This document shows, in pieces, positions 9,154 through 11,305 of a stretch of DNA of 11,305 nucleotides (position 1 is the stretch's first letter; the number at the start of each line of letters is the position of its first letter). Both the position numbers and the translations under genes were made by a program. Source of the stretch: Bathymodiolus brooksi thiotrophic gill symbiont. Its GTDB lineage: Bacteria; Pseudomonadota; Gammaproteobacteria; PS1; Pseudothioglobaceae. The notes below the pieces were generated by a model. It was not told the origin of the DNA, made no database searches, and was given only the letters and a program-made list of their open reading frames with translations. The stretch covers positions 1 through 11,305 of the forward strand of contig NZ_CAHJWD020000408.1 in assembly GCF_903642095.1 (NCBI RefSeq), read 5' to 3'.

Positions 9154-9180
9154 GGGAAGGGTTACAAACCCTTCCCTACT
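9154..9180 (-). repeat. Inverted copy of the hairpin repeat unit
   Basis: Read on the minus strand this is AGTAGGGAAGGGTTTGTAAC followed by CCTTCCC, the same unit as in the array but in opposite orientation. Its stem is the longest here: ten perfect base pairs (9154-9163 with 9167-9176). It lies about 20 bases beyond the degenerate last direct unit and bounds the array on the right. Confidence 0.85.
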
Positions 9181-9344
9181 ATGTGTTGTTGTCCTTGTGA
9201 ATGCCACAAATGTTATCAGTCTTTTGTTGTTATTGCTGGCAATGTCATTGTTTCTACGCATAGCATGAGAACGAGGATGTTTTGTATAAAAAAAACTAAA
9301 AAACTTCACATAAATATTTATTTTTATGGAATAATTTAACACTT
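9181..9344. other. Non-coding stretch with a decayed second hairpin repeat
   Basis: No gene is supported here. At 9250-9272 lies GTTTCTACGC-ATA-GCATGAGAAC, an imperfect ten-base stem with two mismatches and two G-T pairs. On the minus strand it reads CCTCGTTCTCATGCTATGCG and onwards, which resembles a widespread bacterial hairpin repeat of the form GTTCCCACGC-TCT-GCGTGGGAAC. That resemblance is from memory. The rest is AT-rich, ending in short A and T runs before 9345, with no clear promoter. Confidence 0.5.
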
Positions 9345-9722
9345 ATGAATACGCATATACTTATCGCACCGCACCGTTTAGCAACAACTAGGTTTAATTC
9401 AAGCCGAACTACATTTACTCTTCTACGCACTATTACTAGCCACTTTATTTGTGGTTTTTTTGTCGCTTTATTTAATGTCAATTTTATTTTATTTAATACC
9501 CTCAGAGAAAAAAATAGTAACCGCACTTTTTTAAATAGTATCGGCATTTTTGCAAATAGTATCGTTACTTTCATAAACAGCGTCAAATATTCTGCTGTTA
9601 ACACTACCTCTCTTCTTAAAAAAACTTCACAAAACTGCCACCTAATCGCCTACTTTGTCCTACCCAATGGCACCAAAAGCCAGCCTTCACAAGTATTAAG
9701 TTTTGTTGCCAAGACTATTTAA
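9345..9722 (+). CDS. Doubtful ORF, possibly a decayed membrane-protein gene
   Basis: The 125-codon frame from ATG 9345 is open but has no Shine-Dalgarno and resembles no family I know. It is rich in Asn, Ser, Thr and Phe and contains four seven-residue repeats (NSNRTFL, NSIGIFA, NSIVTFI, NSVKYSA) that follow from a 21-base DNA repeat. The +1 frame over 9378-9530 reads much more like protein: QQLGLIQAELHLLFYALLLA and a second hydrophobic stretch, ending at a TAA, but it has no start and is preceded directly by a stop. Together these suggest a small membrane protein broken by frameshift, or chance openness in low-G DNA. It ends 27 bases before the cadherin-repeat gene. I would not rely on it as an expressed protein. 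Confidence 0.25.
   Translation: MNTHILIAPHRLATTRFNSSRTTFTLLRTITSHFICGFFVALFNVNFILFNTLREKNSNRTFLNSIGIFANSIVTFINSVKYSAVNTTSLLKKTSQNCHLIAYFVLPNGTKSQPSQVLSFVAKTI
9512..9595 (+). repeat. Four imperfect 21-base tandem repeats
   Basis: The copies start at 9512, 9533, 9554 and 9575. The first three begin AAATAGTA and the fourth AAACAGCG. The first two share the pattern AAATAGTAnCnGCAnTTTTT, and the fourth is the most diverged. The period is a multiple of three, so the overlapping frames show heptad patterns on both strands. Confidence 0.7.
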
Positions 9723-9749
9723 TTTTTATTTTTAATCAAGGAATTTATT

Positions 9750-11305
9750 ATGGACACATTTAATCGTTTTATCATCACCGCTTTATTAGTTTTCTTTACC
9801 TCTCAAGCCTTTGCCACTGAACCTGTTGTTACCAAGGTTGAGAGGATAGACAAGAAGACGGTTTTTATTACCTTTGATCAGCCTGTTGAGCTTATCACAT
9901 TTAGTGGAGAGAGTAAGACAATAACAATACTATTGAGTTTTACAGATCTTGATGGTAGCTTACCTCAACCTAAAACCACATATTATTTAGGCACTCCTGG
10001 TAAAGGTGTGGAGTTTCCTGTAGAAGAACTAAACCCAGTTGATGGTTATGCTCAACAGATAAAAATTCAATTTAACGAAAACAGTTTTAAATTGGCTGAT
10101 GATAGTGGCAAAAATTTAGTTAAATTAGAATTTTACAATTTACTTGTTAGAAATATAGACAGAAAGAAATATTATAGTATTGGACATACTAATGCCAATT
10201 TTCCTCTTGCTTTTAACAGTAACCTTGCCATTATCTCTGCCAATACTCTTAAAGCAAACGAAGGTGCCAACTCTTCCTACACCCTCATCGCCAAAGATGA
10301 TAATGCCACTTTCAGCATTATTGAAAACCCCAGTAATTTATTCAGCCTCAGTGGCACTAATAACACCGTCCTAAATTTTAACGGCACCAACACCGACTTT
10401 GAAAGCAACACAAAATCTTACACCGTCAAAGTTAAAGCCACCACAGGCGATGGAGATGATAAAAACGCCGAACAAACCATCACTGTCAATCTTGCCAACC
10501 TCAATGACGAAACCCCTACTGCCATCACCTTAACAGGCAACCTTAATATTACTGAAAATACCACCGCTAACACTGATTTAGGCACACTTTCTGCCACCGA
10601 TGCTGATGCGGGAGATACTTTTACCTACACCTTAGAAAACAACAGTGCGGCTTACTTTGCTATTGACGGCAACACGCTAAAACTTGCTAAAACTGTAGAT
10701 TATGAAACCACCAAAAACCTCAATATCACGGTTAGAGTAACTGATGCCAATTCACATACCTTTAGTAAAAACTTCACTTTTGACATTGACGATATTAACG
10801 ATGAAACCCCCTCCGATGTTACTCTCACAGGTAGTCTTACCATTGCTGAAAACACCATCGATAACACTAATTTAGTCACACTCTCTGCCACTGATGCTGA
10901 TGTGGGAGATACCCTTACCTATACTTTGGTAAACAACAGTGCGGCTTACTTTGCTATTGACGGCAACACGCTAAAACTTGCTAAAACTGTAGATTATGAA
11001 ACCACCAAAAACCTCAATATCACGGTTAGAGTAACTGATGCCAATTCGCATACCTTTGATAAAACCTTCACTTTTAACATTACCGATGTTAATGATGAAA
11101 CTCCCTCTGATATTACCCTAACAGGTAACCTTATCATTATTGGAAACACCGCCGCTAACACCGATTTAGGCACACTCTCTACCATCGATGCTGATGAGGG
11201 GGATACATTTACCTACACCTTAGAAAACAACAGTGCGGCTTACTTTGCTATTGACGGTAACTCGCTAAAACTCGCTAAAACTGTAGATTATGAAACTACC
11301 AAAAG
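9750..11305 (+). CDS. Secreted cadherin-like repeat protein, 3' end outside the window
   Basis: The frame stays open for 518 codons to the window edge with no stop, so this is a partial gene of unknown full length. The ATG has AAGGA (9738-9742) seven bases upstream. Residues 1-22 form a Sec signal peptide (MDTFNRFIITALLVFF core, AFA cleavage site). Residues 23 to about 163 form an unrecognised domain, and 164-251 look like a diverged repeat. From 252 come repeats of exactly 98 residues (252-349, 350-447, 448 onward). Each carries cadherin-type calcium ligands: xEN near the start, DAD (284-286, 382-384, 480-482), DYE (317-319, 415-417, 513-515) and a closing D-x-NDE. Such proteins usually act outside the cell in adhesion, biofilm or host contact, which is inferred here. 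Secretion beyond the Sec step is unknown. The repeat part favours C-ending codons (ACC, GCC, AAC) more than the N-terminal domain does. Confidence 0.88.
   Translation, partial: MDTFNRFIITALLVFFTSQAFATEPVVTKVERIDKKTVFITFDQPVELITFSGESKTITILLSFTDLDGSLPQPKTTYYLGTPGKGVEFPVEELNPVDGYAQQIKIQFNENSFKLADDSGKNLVKLEFYNLLVRNIDRKKYYSIGHTNANFPLAFNSNLAIISANTLKANEGANSSYTLIAKDDNATFSIIENPSNLFSLSGTNNTVLNFNGTNTDFESNTKSYTVKVKATTGDGDDKNAEQTITVNLANLNDETPTAITLTGNLNITENTTANTDLGTLSATDADAGDTFTYTLENNSAAYFAIDGNTLKLAKTVDYETTKNLNITVRVTDANSHTFSKNFTFDIDDINDETPSDVTLTGSLTIAENTIDNTNLVTLSATDADVGDTLTYTLVNNSAAYFAIDGNTLKLAKTVDYETTKNLNITVRVTDANSHTFDKTFTFNITDVNDETPSDITLTGNLIIIGNTAANTDLGTLSTIDADEGDTFTYTLENNSAAYFAIDGNSLKLAKTVDYETTK
10503..11305 (+). 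repeat. 294-base in-frame tandem repeats in the cadherin-like gene
   Basis: Three units begin at 10503, 10797 and 11091 at the AAT of the NDETP motif; the third is cut by the window edge. Spacing is exactly 294 bases. The second half of each unit is nearly identical at DNA level: 10637-10753 and 10931-11047 are the same over 117 bases. The first half differs at many positions. Unit 3 shows a few differences from the others within its visible conserved part. Confidence 0.95.

Noticed and set aside
8795..9180. CRISPR array
   Set aside because: The repeated part is a hairpin of variable length, the linkers resemble one another, spacing is uneven, one unit is inverted, and no cas gene is present.
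9139..9342. Minus-strand ORF over the inverted unit and second hairpin
   Set aside because: It is made of repeat sequence (HPRSHAMRRNND and a TLPRV end) and has no ribosome binding site.
9296..9604. Minus-strand 102-codon ORF with heptad pattern
   Set aside because: The pattern comes from the 21-base DNA repeat, there is no start context, and strong T/C bias on the plus strand keeps this frame open by chance.
10700..11185. Two similar minus-strand ORFs 294 bases apart
   Set aside because: They are antisense shadows of the cadherin-like repeats, and their spacing equals the repeat period.

Overview
The window looks like a chromosomal segment from an AT-rich gammaproteobacterium. The main evidence is an uninterrupted thrS-infC-rpmI-rplT-pheS-pheT-ihfA block, a characteristic gammaproteobacterial order, whose products read as close relatives of the E. 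coli proteins but use AT-rich codons. The low GC, the hairpin-repeat spacer and the large repetitive secreted protein would fit the SUP05/Thioglobus group of sulfur oxidisers and mussel or clam symbionts. That placement is inference from resemblance, and no search was run.

Layout. Positions 1-478 hold a short unrecognised ORF and the thrS leader. Positions 479-7222 are a compact, one-directional translation operon: threonyl-tRNA synthetase, initiation factor IF3, ribosomal proteins L35 and L20, both phenylalanyl-tRNA synthetase subunits, and the alpha subunit of integration host factor. Three junctions overlap or nearly abut (thrS/infC, pheS/pheT TAATG, pheT/ihfA TAATG), which implies translational coupling. 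IF3 appears to start at the non-standard codon ATT at 2374, as in E. coli, not at the GTG at 2425. The infC-rpmI gap contains three small inverted repeats just where E. coli carries the L20 operator. There is no pheM-like attenuator before pheS.

Positions 7223-8805 hold a divergent pair. A 156-residue protein of unknown function lies on the minus strand and a ten-helix EamA/DMT-family permease on the plus strand. They are separated by 45 bases whose centre carries a TATAAT that reads on both strands.

Positions 8795-9180 are a tandem array of about eight hairpin units (aagtagGGAAGGGTT..AACCCTTCC plus a pyrimidine-rich linker, spacing about 46 with two short units of 36-37), closed by one unit in inverted orientation. 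The permease stop codon lies inside the first unit. Positions 9181-9749 contain a decayed second hairpin repeat, no convincing intact gene, and four 21-base tandem repeats inside a doubtful ORF.

From 9750 to the right edge a long frame stays open without a stop. It encodes a signal peptide, an unrecognised N-terminal domain and cadherin-like repeats with an exact 98-residue (294-base) period. It is the most distinctive gene here and is cut by the window edge, so its true length is unknown. No defence system, CRISPR array, prophage or transposase was found.
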